From: Aureobasidium sp. EXF-3400
Lineage: Eukaryota > Ascomycota > Dothideomycetes > Dothideales > Saccotheciaceae
Assembly (NCBI GenBank): GCA_024195585.1
Contig: SWBL01000095.1
Span: 86,944 to 150,943, forward strand
Length of the DNA stretch: 64,000 bases
Direction: 5' to 3'
A program made the translations under genes and the position numbers. Numbering within the stretch: the first letter of the stretch is position 1; each line of letters starts with the position of its first letter. Shown in pieces: positions 11,059-20,210 of this stretch. The notes beneath the pieces are model-generated. The model had not been told where the DNA came from and searched no databases. It saw only the letters and a list, made by a program, of their open reading frames with translations.

Positions 11059-11893
11059 ATGCCGGACGTCGAGGATAACCAAGGACAAGGGAAGAGCCGT
11101 ATGAGCTCGGTGCGGGATCACTTCGACGCAGAACTTACAGAATCATGGGGCGACTCGGTCCTTATCGCCAGTAGCTTCATCACTGGTCTACTGGACTCGG
11201 CGGTATTCAATGTGTGGAACTGCTTCGTTTCGATGCAGACGGGTAAGATATGTCATCCATATCAGAGAACCCTCACGACTAACGTCGGCAGGTAATACAC
11301 TTTATCTCGGTCTTGGTGTTTCTGGGCAACCCAAATCATCGCCATGGCGCTGGGCGAAGTCTGGAATGTCCATCATTTCATTCGTGATGGGCGCATTCAT
11401 CTTCAGCCGCTTCATGAGATATCTTGGACCTCTTCGCCGAAGTACACTGGTATACTCTTGGTTAATCCAGGCTGTGTTGATATACATCTGCGCCGTCCTG
11501 GAAAACACTGGTGTCGTTCCCAACAATGCAGGCGACGTTTTGCCCGACAACTTCATCGTCCTTTTGCCCTTAGGCCTGTTATCGGTGCAATCCGCCGGCC
11601 AAATGGCCATGTCGAGGATTCTCGGTTATGGCGAAGTCACCAGTGTCGTCCTAACAAGCTCATACTTTGATTTTGCTTTTGACGACAAAGTGTTCGACGG
11701 ACCAACTCGTAACGTTAAACGCAACCGCCGATTAGGAAGCATGCTGATGGTGGTTTTGGGTGCCATTACCGGTGGCTTTTTAACCCAGGACGAAGATATC
11801 TCGAAGGTTTTGTGGTTTGCCGGATCGCTCAAAGTCGCAATCGCAATCTTATGGATGTTCTGGAAGTCGAAGGGATCAGTTAGATTGGAATAA
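11059..11893 (+). CDS. DUF1275 (YoaK-like) membrane protein
   Basis: A 261-aa integral membrane protein of unknown function in two exons, 11059-11242 and 11292-11893. The 49-nt intron (GTAAGA...GGCAG) joins SMQTG to NTLYLGLG. About six hydrophobic segments are visible: SVLIASSFITGLLDSAVF, the NTLYLGLGV region, SGMSIISFVMGAFIFSRF, TLVYSWLIQAVLIYICAVL, FIVLLPLGLLSVQSAGQMA and a C-terminal pair around MLMVVLGAITGGFL and VLWFAGSLKVAIAILWMF. The order TGLLDSAVF...FVSMQTGN...GQMAMSRILG is characteristic of the DUF1275 family, which is widespread in bacteria and fungi. The start was chosen as the ATG before PDVEDNQGQ, which gives a normal short cytosolic N-terminus. Confidence 0.85.
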
Positions 11894-13215
11894 TGAAGTC
11901 CACGTGGCTCGAGTCAATGGAAGGAGAGGTTGACAGATGCCATCAGAGAGCGAGATTGGCAGTCGTAGTGGTGCTCGTCAATATCCGGCCCGACATGACT
12001 CTGAAGCTTATCCAACAACATGGGCATGAGCCCTAATCGTCAACAATTTGATATCTCCTCACCTGACTCCGTATCAATGTCCACGGGGATTCCGTTTGTG
12101 TAGCGCGTGTGCCTTCAAACAGCATTTTGTGGTGCTCACGAAGCTGCTCCTCGGCTTCATTAAACCTGACAAAACCAAAGCCTGTCAAGAAAATTTCAGC
12201 GCCGTGACTGAGTCGTACATGTCCGAGTGTAATGCACGCCATCCCGGTGGTCGCGCAAGTCGATCTTCACTATAATCTCCAGACTGTCTCCATCATTTGA
12301 GTAGATCCTTCGCTTCGAGATGACCTTGAACAATTACCGGTGGCCCAATTCCGGAGTGGATTCCTGTATGACATGTTGGTTCATCATATATGGGACTTTT
12401 TTTTGCTTACAAACGAAAGAGGTGATTTTTTTGCTTATGCTAGTATCAGAAAGACACAGTTGCCTCCGGCAGCAGTGGCGTGGCCAAAGAGAGCCGATAG
12501 AATGTCGCTTTTGGTGGGCACTATCCTGCTTCTTGATGGTGTTGTGCATTTCCAGAGTTACGATGTAACAGTCTTGAGCACATGGGCACCGATTGCCACG
12601 AAGGAGTGACCTGTCGTTCCTTACTCGTGTTGCGAATGCGCACTTCGCGTCCAGTGATTTGACTTTGACAGAAGATTTGATCATTTCGGCATTCTTGTCA
12701 AGATTGTGCAGCGCACATTCGATCGCGCGGTTCTTTGAAAGACATCACTCCACTCCAGTCCGAGGATCATATGCAGCTGCTTCGTACGTATCGGGCGGAA
12801 TCCCAAGGGGTTGTCTCATCCTTTCGCACATTTATCCACCGTAATGTTTGGTAAAGAGGGGGGAGTAAAGTGTGAGACAGGGTCGGTAGGGCAGTACGGC
12901 AAAAGTCGAAGGTTTGGTTTGGTAAAAAAGCCACCGACGCCACGGCCCACCCAAACACTTCGGTCCCTTTGGACCCTCTCTTTAGCCTTCGCTTATGGAA
13001 ACACAAGACAACATCGCTTTCAGTTGCCTATGTCTGGTGCAGTGTTATTGTAAGCGTACATGCAAGAATATCTCCACTGCTTGGTGACTTTCATGACATT
13101 ATGTCGACAGCCTAGCGCTAAATCTATGAATAGGCCGAGCAACCGGTATGATCTACAAGGGGGATCTGCGAGACTAAAGTCTGCAACCTTCGACTGAAGG
13201 GAATGGATACAATTC

Positions 13216-13349
13216 TCCCCGTGTGCGAAAGACAGTCACAGTGTAGCTATAGAAATGCACAGTACTTTGAGAAGAATGTAGTTTCTACAGAGAGAACCTG
13301 ATGGAAAAGCGATTAGTTGCAGATTGTGACTGTCTACAGCACACGGGGA
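13216..13349. repeat. Imperfect inverted repeat, 24-nt arms, 84-nt loop
   Basis: The left arm at 13217-13240 (CCCCGTGTGC-GAA-AGACAGTCACA) pairs with the right arm at 13325-13348 apart from one central 3-nt mismatch; the next base pair outward also matches. A smaller hairpin (TGTAG-TTT-CTACA) sits inside the loop. It could be a fold-back element, a structured noncoding RNA or chance. No coding frame uses it. Confidence 0.6.
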
Positions 13350-14600
13350 TGATGTATGTCATTTTTAACTGTCTTGGAGTCACTTTACTACGAAATTCGA
13401 AGTCTCACGAAGAGCAAAGAAGACTTGAATAGATACGGAGCTTGAATCGACTTCGAGACGAGTATCAGTAGTTGTTCAATGGCGTGCGGACCTCACACCG
13501 TTCACAACGTCTCTGCATGGTCAACAGATGCTTAACATGTACACATGTTGAGAACAGAGCGGATCTTGTGCTTGGCGTTGTACCGATCAAGAAGTCCGAG
13601 CGCTTGCACACACTCTAAATCGACTCCTCTGTGGAGAGAGAAAAACGAATCCTTCCGCGCACTCGCGCCCTACTCTTAGCTTCCATCCCGAGTTTCCCGA
13701 GAAGAAGAGGAGAACGCGAGCCTTGCCAGAACGATCCCGATGTGCTTCTCAAGAAGGTAGGTGATGTATCACTCGGAGTGTTGATCATTTCTTCCATGCG
13801 AGGACCATGCGAAGCTATTGCTCCAGTATCGACAAAACCTTCCGCTCTGCTCGTCCGATACCTGCTTACACGAGGTCACCATGCATGAACCGTCGACTTG
13901 CAGAAAACCTTCTCCATCTACAAACGGTCGAACAACAGACTCTCGCAGTTGAATCGTAGAAGCTCACTCAAGTCTCACTCCCATTCAACTCCCCAGCATT
14001 CCCAAAGCTTCTAAGCAAAGGTTTCACTTCGAAACACGAGTTAGCGTCGAAAACGTTCATTCTTTGACTGAAGCCATCCAGTCAGAAACCAACGGGTCCA
14101 GCCATGGTCCGAGTCAGCTGGATCAATTCGGATCTTTCTTGCCGCAGTACCTGAACGCCATCTTTTCTGGGACGGCACGGGCTGGTCCTGCAAAAGGTTA
14201 GGTCCCGTCTCTAGAGGTTCCATGCCTTTGACTTTGTCTGCCAAAATAGTGCCCCATCTGCACGTCGTGCACTGTCTAATTTCGAAACATCATCGGGATC
14301 CATTATTACCACGCCAAGTTCGTCTACACAGGGCCCGGACGGCAGGTGCAGACAGGAGACTATTGTCTCACCTTGCGATTTGAGATCTCACTCACCTGCC
14401 AAGAAAGTCTGTGAGTACAGCGTCAGTGGTATGAGGTCCGTCCGTGATGAGCCTATGCTACTGTGAGCATGGTACACAGCCTCGAGGTGGACATTGCTTT
14501 ACGGATGAGAACGATCGGGTCCCAAAATGGTTGCATCACTCAGATCGAGAGCCGAAAACATCAACTGGAGTGTAAGTAGAGCCTCTAGAGGTGAGTTTGG

Positions 14601-14707
14601 TATAAGAATCACCACCTCCCACCACTACCAAACACCTCCTCATCACTATCATCCGCTTTCTTTTCTCATCTACCTGTTCCTTCGTTCTATCAGGTATCAT
14701 TTCAAAG
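14601..14707 (+). promoter_or_regulatory. Putative core promoter and CT-rich leader of the PAN-like gene
   Basis: A TATAAG box at about 14601 precedes a long CT-rich leader (CACCTCCCACCACTACC and following) that ends just before the ATG at 14708. In filamentous fungi this arrangement marks strongly expressed genes, and it agrees with the biased codon use of the gene. The assignment is inference. Confidence 0.5.
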
Positions 14708-16332
14708 ATGCGTTCTACCGCCTTCGCTTTGGCCGCCGTTGCTGGCATGGCCGCTGCCTCTCCCATGCCCCAGGACCTCGACTTCTCTATGCTGGACTCC
14801 GCTCCTGAGGTCGCTACTGGGCCTACTGGTGTCGCCGTCGTCGAGGAGGCTTCCATTGCTAGCACTGTTGCCGTCAGCACTGTTGCTACTGCCAGCGCTA
14901 CTGCCACCGCTGGCGCCAAGCGTGACCTTGAGAAGCGTACCTTCGGTCTCTTGAACCCCTGGTACTTCTACAAGGGTCTCGAGTGTGAGATCTTCCACAA
15001 CTGCGGCAGCCAGGGCAGCTCCCAGCAGGGCTGGGGCTGTGGCAAGCCTACTCAGACCAGCGCTACCTGGTCCCTGATCACCACCTCTGCTCCTCCCACC
15101 AACCTTCCTGCCTACTCTTACAGCACCCCCTCGGGCTCTTCTACCGCTGATGCCGTCACTGGCTCTTCCTCCGCTGCTGTTTCGACCTCCAGCTCGGCTG
15201 CTGGCACTACTACTCAGGCTCCCAGCACTACTGCTGATTCTAGCGCCCCCTGCCCTACCAGCCCCGAGGAGGGCACCTACTGTGGGTTCATCAACCCAGA
15301 AGATGCGTGCGCGCCTCAACCTGCAAGATTTCTCCTTTCCAATCTTCTCAGGATACAATGCTAACTAAGTTTCAGGGTGGCTACGGTCCTCAGGTCCAGC
15401 CCGACACTGTCGACGCTTTCTACTCTTACGCTCCTTTCCACTCCATGGCATCTGCTGCCCCTACTGTCGTCCCCAGCTCGGACAAGACTCAGTACACTCA
15501 GGTCTTCAAGGACCTTGACGCTGCCGTCTCTGCTAACTCCTACATTGGTCTTTACACCTTGACCTCCTACAACGCCCAGGAGTGCGCTGCCAAGTGTGAT
15601 GACACTGACCTCTGCACTTCGTTCAACATCTACATTGAGCGTGACCCCAGCCTTGCCCCTGCCAACAACGACAACACCACCTACACTCCTTGGGAGACTT
15701 ACTGCCCTAACCCCTCTTCCATCACCAACTACAAGTGCACTCTCTGGGGATCTACTCTCTCTGCCGATCTCGCCACCAACAAGGGCGACTACCGCGAGCA
15801 GTTCCAGACTGTCATCACCGGCTCCGATGCCTACGACAAGACCAACGTCACCACTCCTTCTTGCTCGGTCCCTGATGCTCCTGCCAGCAGCTCCGCCATC
15901 GCTTCTTCCGTTGTTTCTCCTTCCAAGCCCACTGGCCCTGCCGCTCCTCCCGCTGGTGGCCCCAAGAAGCCTACCCTGAAGCCCGGCCAGAACTGCGGCC
16001 CCAAGGCCATCTCCGCCCCCAAGTACCACATGGGCAGCAAGTTCATCCCCGGTCCCTTCAACCCCCAGGTCTGCGCCAACTACGCCATTGAGCAGAACAC
16101 CTTCAACCGCAACGCCGCCGTCAAGGCCGGCAAGCACAGCTACACCCCTTGCAAGATGTTCAACTCGTACTTCTTGCACAAGGACAACAAGCCTTTCGGT
16201 ACTTACTGCTCGCTGTTCGGCGCTGCTCTCGACCACAACAAGTACGCTACTTTCGGTGGCAGTGGTTCCTACCAGACTCACCAGTCTTGGACTTTCGAGT
16301 TTGAGTTTGATGTTAGCTACTCCAGATGTTAA
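14708..16332 (+). CDS. Secreted fungal PAN/Apple-like protein
   Basis: A 523-aa secreted protein of unknown function in exons 14708-15322 and 15376-16332. Residues 1-18 (MRSTAFALAAVAGMAAAS) are a signal peptide. A Lys-Arg pair in KRDLEKR (about 75) is a likely Kex2 cleavage site, followed by TFGLLNPWYFYKGLEC. A Ser/Thr-rich linker leads to the block TYCGFINPEDACAPQP|GGYGPQVQP. A Cys-rich PAN/Apple-like module follows (AQECAAKCDDTDLCTSFNIY, with later KCTLWG), then a Pro-rich linker and a C-terminal Cys-containing domain. The junction uses a GC donor (CT|GCAAGA) with a strong branch point (GCTAAC) before TTTCAG; only this restores frame and the family text. Third codon positions are overwhelmingly C or G, so expression is probably high. 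Homologues are common in ascomycetes. Confidence 0.83.
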
Positions 16333-17271
16333 ATTATCTGTGAGGGGACTTCGTTTCCTGGAATATGGAACGATTGGAGAAGAAAGGAGAACTAATTACT
16401 ATCATTAATATTCACAAAGCACGTCCTTGATGGAGTGTCTCCGAGAAAGAGAGGACAAAGGGATAAAGCAACAGAACTATCATTAATATCACGAGCCCCT
16501 GTACAAAATTTTAGCATTCTATTTAGCCAGATTTACGAATCAATTCATTGTTTACATTCAACATACTTGCTCCAAATATGCTACTCAAGAATTACATCTG
16601 ATGCAATGCATGATATCTTCCAAGAAAAAAAAAAGCGGGATCTTGAGAGTTTAATGAAGCCTTTTGCCATATCAGACTTTCCTTGAAGCGCTTCTTCTAT
16701 GAACATCGTTGTGCAGCTCGACAGCTGCTGCATCGAATAAACTTTCAGAATGAAGATACGCGTCGGTCGCGGCAGAAGAGATGAGTTGCCAGCTTGTTGG
16801 CTGCGATTAACACCCATGGGATTCTCAAGGCACCGTCGGTGCGACACAAAGATTGAGTATTAAGAAACGCATTGCTGAGGGTTTGTCACTTTATAGCACA
16901 TGGAGAAGAGGGTTGTGCACAATTGATAAGTCGGAAGTTGCGAGGTCTCAAATAGTCAAAACACCTTCGTTCTTTCCTTTCAAGATGATGCTGGTAGACT
17001 CCAAGAATTGACACTCCACAGGAAAGTGCTTATGACCCGGTGCCTTCCTCAGAGCTCCAATTCTGCAAACAGCAGAACTCCTTGTTGCCTCGTGCTCGGA
17101 GCGGGTCATTGCGTGTTCAAGCAAGTTCCGGCTCACTTCTGCACTGCGTTTGCACGCTACCCTTTGTGGGCATTTGTACCATCAACTTGCTTTCACTTCC
17201 ACTTTTTCAACCCTTCAACTTGACACACTCAATCTTCTAATCCCAGCACATCCTCCACCACGCATCACAAG
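16333..17271. other. Intergenic, no gene seen
   Basis: This lies between two plus-strand genes: the 3' UTR of the PAN-like gene, then AT-rich sequence, then a CT-rich leader before 17272. No coding or RNA gene is supported. Confidence 0.45.
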
Positions 17272-18462
17272 ATGGCGTTGCCTGGCATCGAAGGATTCAA
17301 GAATGTGTACGAAATTCTGGAAGCTGTGTCAGCTGGCGACAAAGTCAGACTCCGTCGCGCTGCACGCAAGATCCGTCTCGTCTTGATGTGTGCCGACGAC
17401 ACTTGTCTGAGCGAAGAGCACCGCGCCTGTTTGACTGCCATCCTCGGTCTTCTGGTGACCGACTGGGACGAAGCTGAGGTGAGCTGTCCCTAATGATTGC
17501 AAACATTACCAGCACTGACAGCCTGAATAGAAACTCCGTCTCGAGGCAGCTCAATCATACCTTCATGTACGCGCCAAGGCAGCTCTCTGCTGCGAGAACG
17601 CCATTGCTCGTGTCGAAAACAAGTTGCGCCACCTCCTGCTGGAAGAGCTCAACGGCAAACAGAACAAATACACACCTCCTGGAAAGACCTTGAAGAGCAT
17701 TAAAGTCCGCAATGAGCGCGAAGCGAAGCAGAACTTGCAAGAGCTTGGCCTGGAATTCAGATACCCCTTGTTGAAGAAGTATCCTGAACGCGCCTTTGCT
17801 CACTCCGCCTTGAAAGATGTGCTTGAAGGAAGAGCCCTCGAACAGGTAAGTCAAGAACTTACAAGTTGTGATACACTGCTGACTCGATTCAGAAATTCAA
17901 CGGCTTTGTCGAAGTTGAAGATGCGGATCTGCTGGACTTCCTCTTTGACGGCTATTTCGAAGCACTCTCGGCGCATCACAAGATGGACGCTCTCAACGAC
18001 TTCGACCCTGACATCGACGAGGCTCCCATTGCCACTTTCTCCAAGACAGAAACTTCAACTACTGTATCCCAGCCCAAGATCCTGTCGTCCGAGGAAGCCG
18101 AGCGCAAGAGAGTCAAGAACAAGAAGCGCAACCTGCGTAAGAGAGTCGCCGAGAAGGCTAAGAAGAAGGAGAATGTCGCTTCGACCTCCGCACCTGAGGT
18201 TGAAGCCAACGCCGAGCCCAAGGTGAAGCTGGAGTCAAGCATGGCTCTTATCAAGATCAGCTCGTCGTCGGAAAGTCCGTCGTCAGACAACGATGCACTT
18301 CCAAAGATCAAGTTTGTTCCCCAGCCCAAGGACAAGGTTTGGATGAGGCATCCTTGTTTGAGCTCGGAAGAATGTAACGACTTCTTCACACAGCTCCAGG
18401 AGGCTATGCTTCGCGTGCCTACAGCCAACTTGGAGAGACGTGTTTATGGTTCCCAGACTTGA
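17272..18462 (+). CDS. Conserved-looking basic protein, function unknown
   Basis: I do not recognise the family. A clean three-exon model (17272-17478, 17531-17845, 17893-18462; introns with GTGAGC and GTAAGT donors, all phase 0) gives 363 aa. The N-terminal 190 residues are helical with charged heptad-like stretches (KLRLEAAQSYLHVRAKAALCC). A highly basic segment at about 250 (KRVKNKKRNLRKRVAEKAKKKE) looks like a bipartite nuclear localisation signal or RNA-binding patch. The C-terminal third is Ser-rich and acidic, ending in a short ordered block (VWMRHPCLSSEECNDFF). The in-frame splicing and even codon use argue that it is a real gene. Confidence 0.7.
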
Positions 18463-18898
18463 TCGCTCAGTGAAAATGCAGAGGACTGCCACGGAGGGTT
18501 ATTTGCTAAGTCTGCAAGATTAGAGACCTCGAGCGGGTTTGGAATTTTAGAAGCTGGGCATGGCTTTGTACAGTAGTTCCATCACGTATTGAAGACTTGT
18601 GTTCGTCGCGACGCGTATCACTGTTCCATGTTCGTTGGTCACCAACATTGCATACATGTGTGTCGCACGCAATTGATGGGTTAAGAACAAGCATGTTGAA
18701 TCGCCTGCACTTCTTCGCGGGTATATATGGGCAGTAGATGCACGAGAAGTTGAAGGAAAGAACTCTCGAGGAGGACAGAAATTGGGTTGAATCCGCGGGC
18801 TTGGCAAATGTCACAGACAAAGGCACACTCGATCCAAAAACAACTTCATTTCATCAAGGAAATACATCTCTCCTGATCTCACTGACTCAAAGTCCTTC
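18463..18898. other. Convergent 3' intergenic region
   Basis: This sits between the 3' ends of the basic-protein gene (plus) and the HeLo-like gene (minus). No gene is seen. Confidence 0.45.
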
Positions 18899-19882
18899 CT
18901 ATGGACTGCTTGCAGGACGCCAGCGATTAGCCAGAGCAGCATTGTGGCCAACCTTGTTGTGGATGCCGACGAGTACGGTGCCCTTCTTGCCGACACTCAC
19001 ATCTCCAATCTTCTGCTTCACGTCCGACACCTCTTCGACATTACTTATTCCGACGGCGCCATAGCCCAATTCTGCGATGGTGACGTTTCCGATATCCTGG
19101 TTGGTTCGAGTCGCGACCGATGACTTTGCGACGTACTCGCTCACGGTCGCAAATTGACTGACCACCATACGGGCTCGAGAGATATCGCGGAGTTCTTCTT
19201 CGACTCTTTCTACGTCGTCGATGTCGCCAGTATCTTCCGACTGCTTTTTGACGATCTGGAGTCGTTCCTCCTCTGGTCGCAGACCCTCGATCACAGCTCT
19301 TTGAGCAGCCAGGAGTCTGGTAGCCTCTCTTTCTTGCGTCATCAGCTCGAAGATACGTTCTGTGGTGCGCGTGTTCTCGACCTGCCCTTGTCTACGAATC
19401 GTCAGCGTTTCAAGTCGACCAGAAGACGACTGGTCTACGTACAAGGCACAACAGTTCAAGGCCAACATCACCGTGTCCTTACAACTACCCAGTTGTACGG
19501 ATAGCTGAGCCATCTTAGTACTGTGTAAGACGACGTTAATGTTGTCGAGGAAAGACAGTTTGTCGCCGGACATTGAGTGTCTGGTCCATTGTTTCAAGGT
19601 AGACGCGAAGTTCTCGCAAACAGTCTTTAGCGTTTTCAATGCCTGAGATAGTCTGGATTCGTCCAACAATTTATGCCAAGTTGTTGTCTGTCCGCCACTA
19701 TCCAAGATCTTCTCGAGGTGACGAACGACCGACTCGGTATCGTTGAGCTCGGCTCTTATCTGACAGACTGCTGTGGGTGCGCTTTCGATCTTGTCGATCA
19801 AGTCGATAGTTGCGTGTATCGCGTGGGCAGCAGCGGCGACGATGCCAACCACACCAGCTACAATGCTGAACGGATCGGTCAT
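18899..19882 (-). CDS. HeLo-like protein with two C-terminal amyloid-type repeats
   Basis: A single-exon 327-aa protein. The N-terminus (MTDPFSIVAGVVGIVAAAAH) and the helical domain to about residue 150 resemble the HeLo-like N-terminal domains of fungal STAND and HELLP-type proteins. The Gly/Ala-rich hydrophobic first helix is the type thought to insert into membranes. A coiled, charged region follows (about 160-250). The tail carries two repeats: QDIGNVTIAELGYGAVGISN at 262-281 and QKIGDVSVGKKGTVLVGIHN at 290-309, separated by eight residues. The NLR encoded divergently 328 bp away has one copy of this motif at its extreme N-terminus. This matches the effector side of HET-s/NWD2-like amyloid signalling, so a programmed-cell-death executor is inferred. 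The repeats are seen directly; the function is not shown. Confidence 0.8.
   Translation of the reverse strand: MTDPFSIVAGVVGIVAAAAHAIHATIDLIDKIESAPTAVCQIRAELNDTESVVRHLEKILDSGGQTTTWHKLLDESRLSQALKTLKTVCENFASTLKQWTRHSMSGDKLSFLDNINVVLHSTKMAQLSVQLGSCKDTVMLALNCCALYVDQSSSGRLETLTIRRQGQVENTRTTERIFELMTQEREATRLLAAQRAVIEGLRPEEERLQIVKKQSEDTGDIDDVERVEEELRDISRARMVVSQFATVSEYVAKSSVATRTNQDIGNVTIAELGYGAVGISNVEEVSDVKQKIGDVSVGKKGTVLVGIHNKVGHNAALANRWRPASSP
18956..19015 (-). other. Amyloid-type repeat R2 of the HeLo-like protein
   Basis: It encodes residues 290-309, QKIGDVSVGKKGTVLVGIHN. It shares 10 of 20 residues with the NLR copy R0. An 18-residue tail follows. Confidence 0.75.
19040..19099 (-). other. Amyloid-type repeat R1 of the HeLo-like protein
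   Basis: It encodes residues 262-281, QDIGNVTIAELGYGAVGISN. It aligns without gaps to R2 and to the NLR copy R0, with Q1, I3, G4, V6, G17, I18 and N20 identical in all three. Confidence 0.75.
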
Positions 19883-20210
19883 CTGAACGATGAATGCGAT
19901 AGTTCGTGGGAAGCAGACGCTACACCAGATGCTCGAGCGTGTCGGATTGTTGGCTACACGAGGCTGAAGTTGGGGCGGTATAGCCGTAAGCGCTTGTGGC
20001 GTTCATGCAGATTGCTGATCCGTCGCATGTGAGGGGCCTGATCGGCCTCAAAAATACACTCATGCCTCCCAAACTACTTTGATCAGCGTCGCACATCCCA
20101 GTACACTGAATTGGCTAGCACTATTGGCGTCATCCTGCCAGTTGCCTTGCAACGCATTTCGAATGCTTGTCCATCCATCGTGCGTATAGTCTTTGTCAGT
20201 ACTGCCAACA
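19883..20210. promoter_or_regulatory. Shared divergent promoter of the HeLo-like / NLR pair
   Basis: The two start codons are 328 bp apart and point away from each other. The region should contain both promoters, so the partners can be expressed together. I see no obvious named operator or TATA pair. Confidence 0.55.

Larger units (their letters stand above)
11894..14707. other. 2.8-kb stretch without a supportable gene
   Basis: I could not build a credible gene here on either strand. Open frames are short (under 120 aa), overlap antisense to one another and show no family motif. The stretch contains a long imperfect inverted repeat (13216-13349) and, at its right end, the promoter of the secreted PAN-like gene, both listed separately. 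An unrecognised multi-exon gene or decayed sequence cannot be excluded. Confidence 0.4.

Noticed and set aside
12033..13006. Several minus-strand frames of 70-116 codons in the 2.8-kb gap
   Set aside because: They could not be joined by plausible splice sites, have no conserved motif and overlap plus-strand frames of similar length.
14702..15358. 218-codon antisense frame over the first exon of the PAN-like gene
   Set aside because: The same shadow effect of biased codons on a low-complexity Ser/Thr-rich segment.
15361..16281. Long antisense open frame (306 codons) opposite the PAN-like gene
   Set aside because: It is Val/Gly/Arg-rich, has no family motif and mirrors the C/G-ending codons of the strongly biased plus-strand gene.
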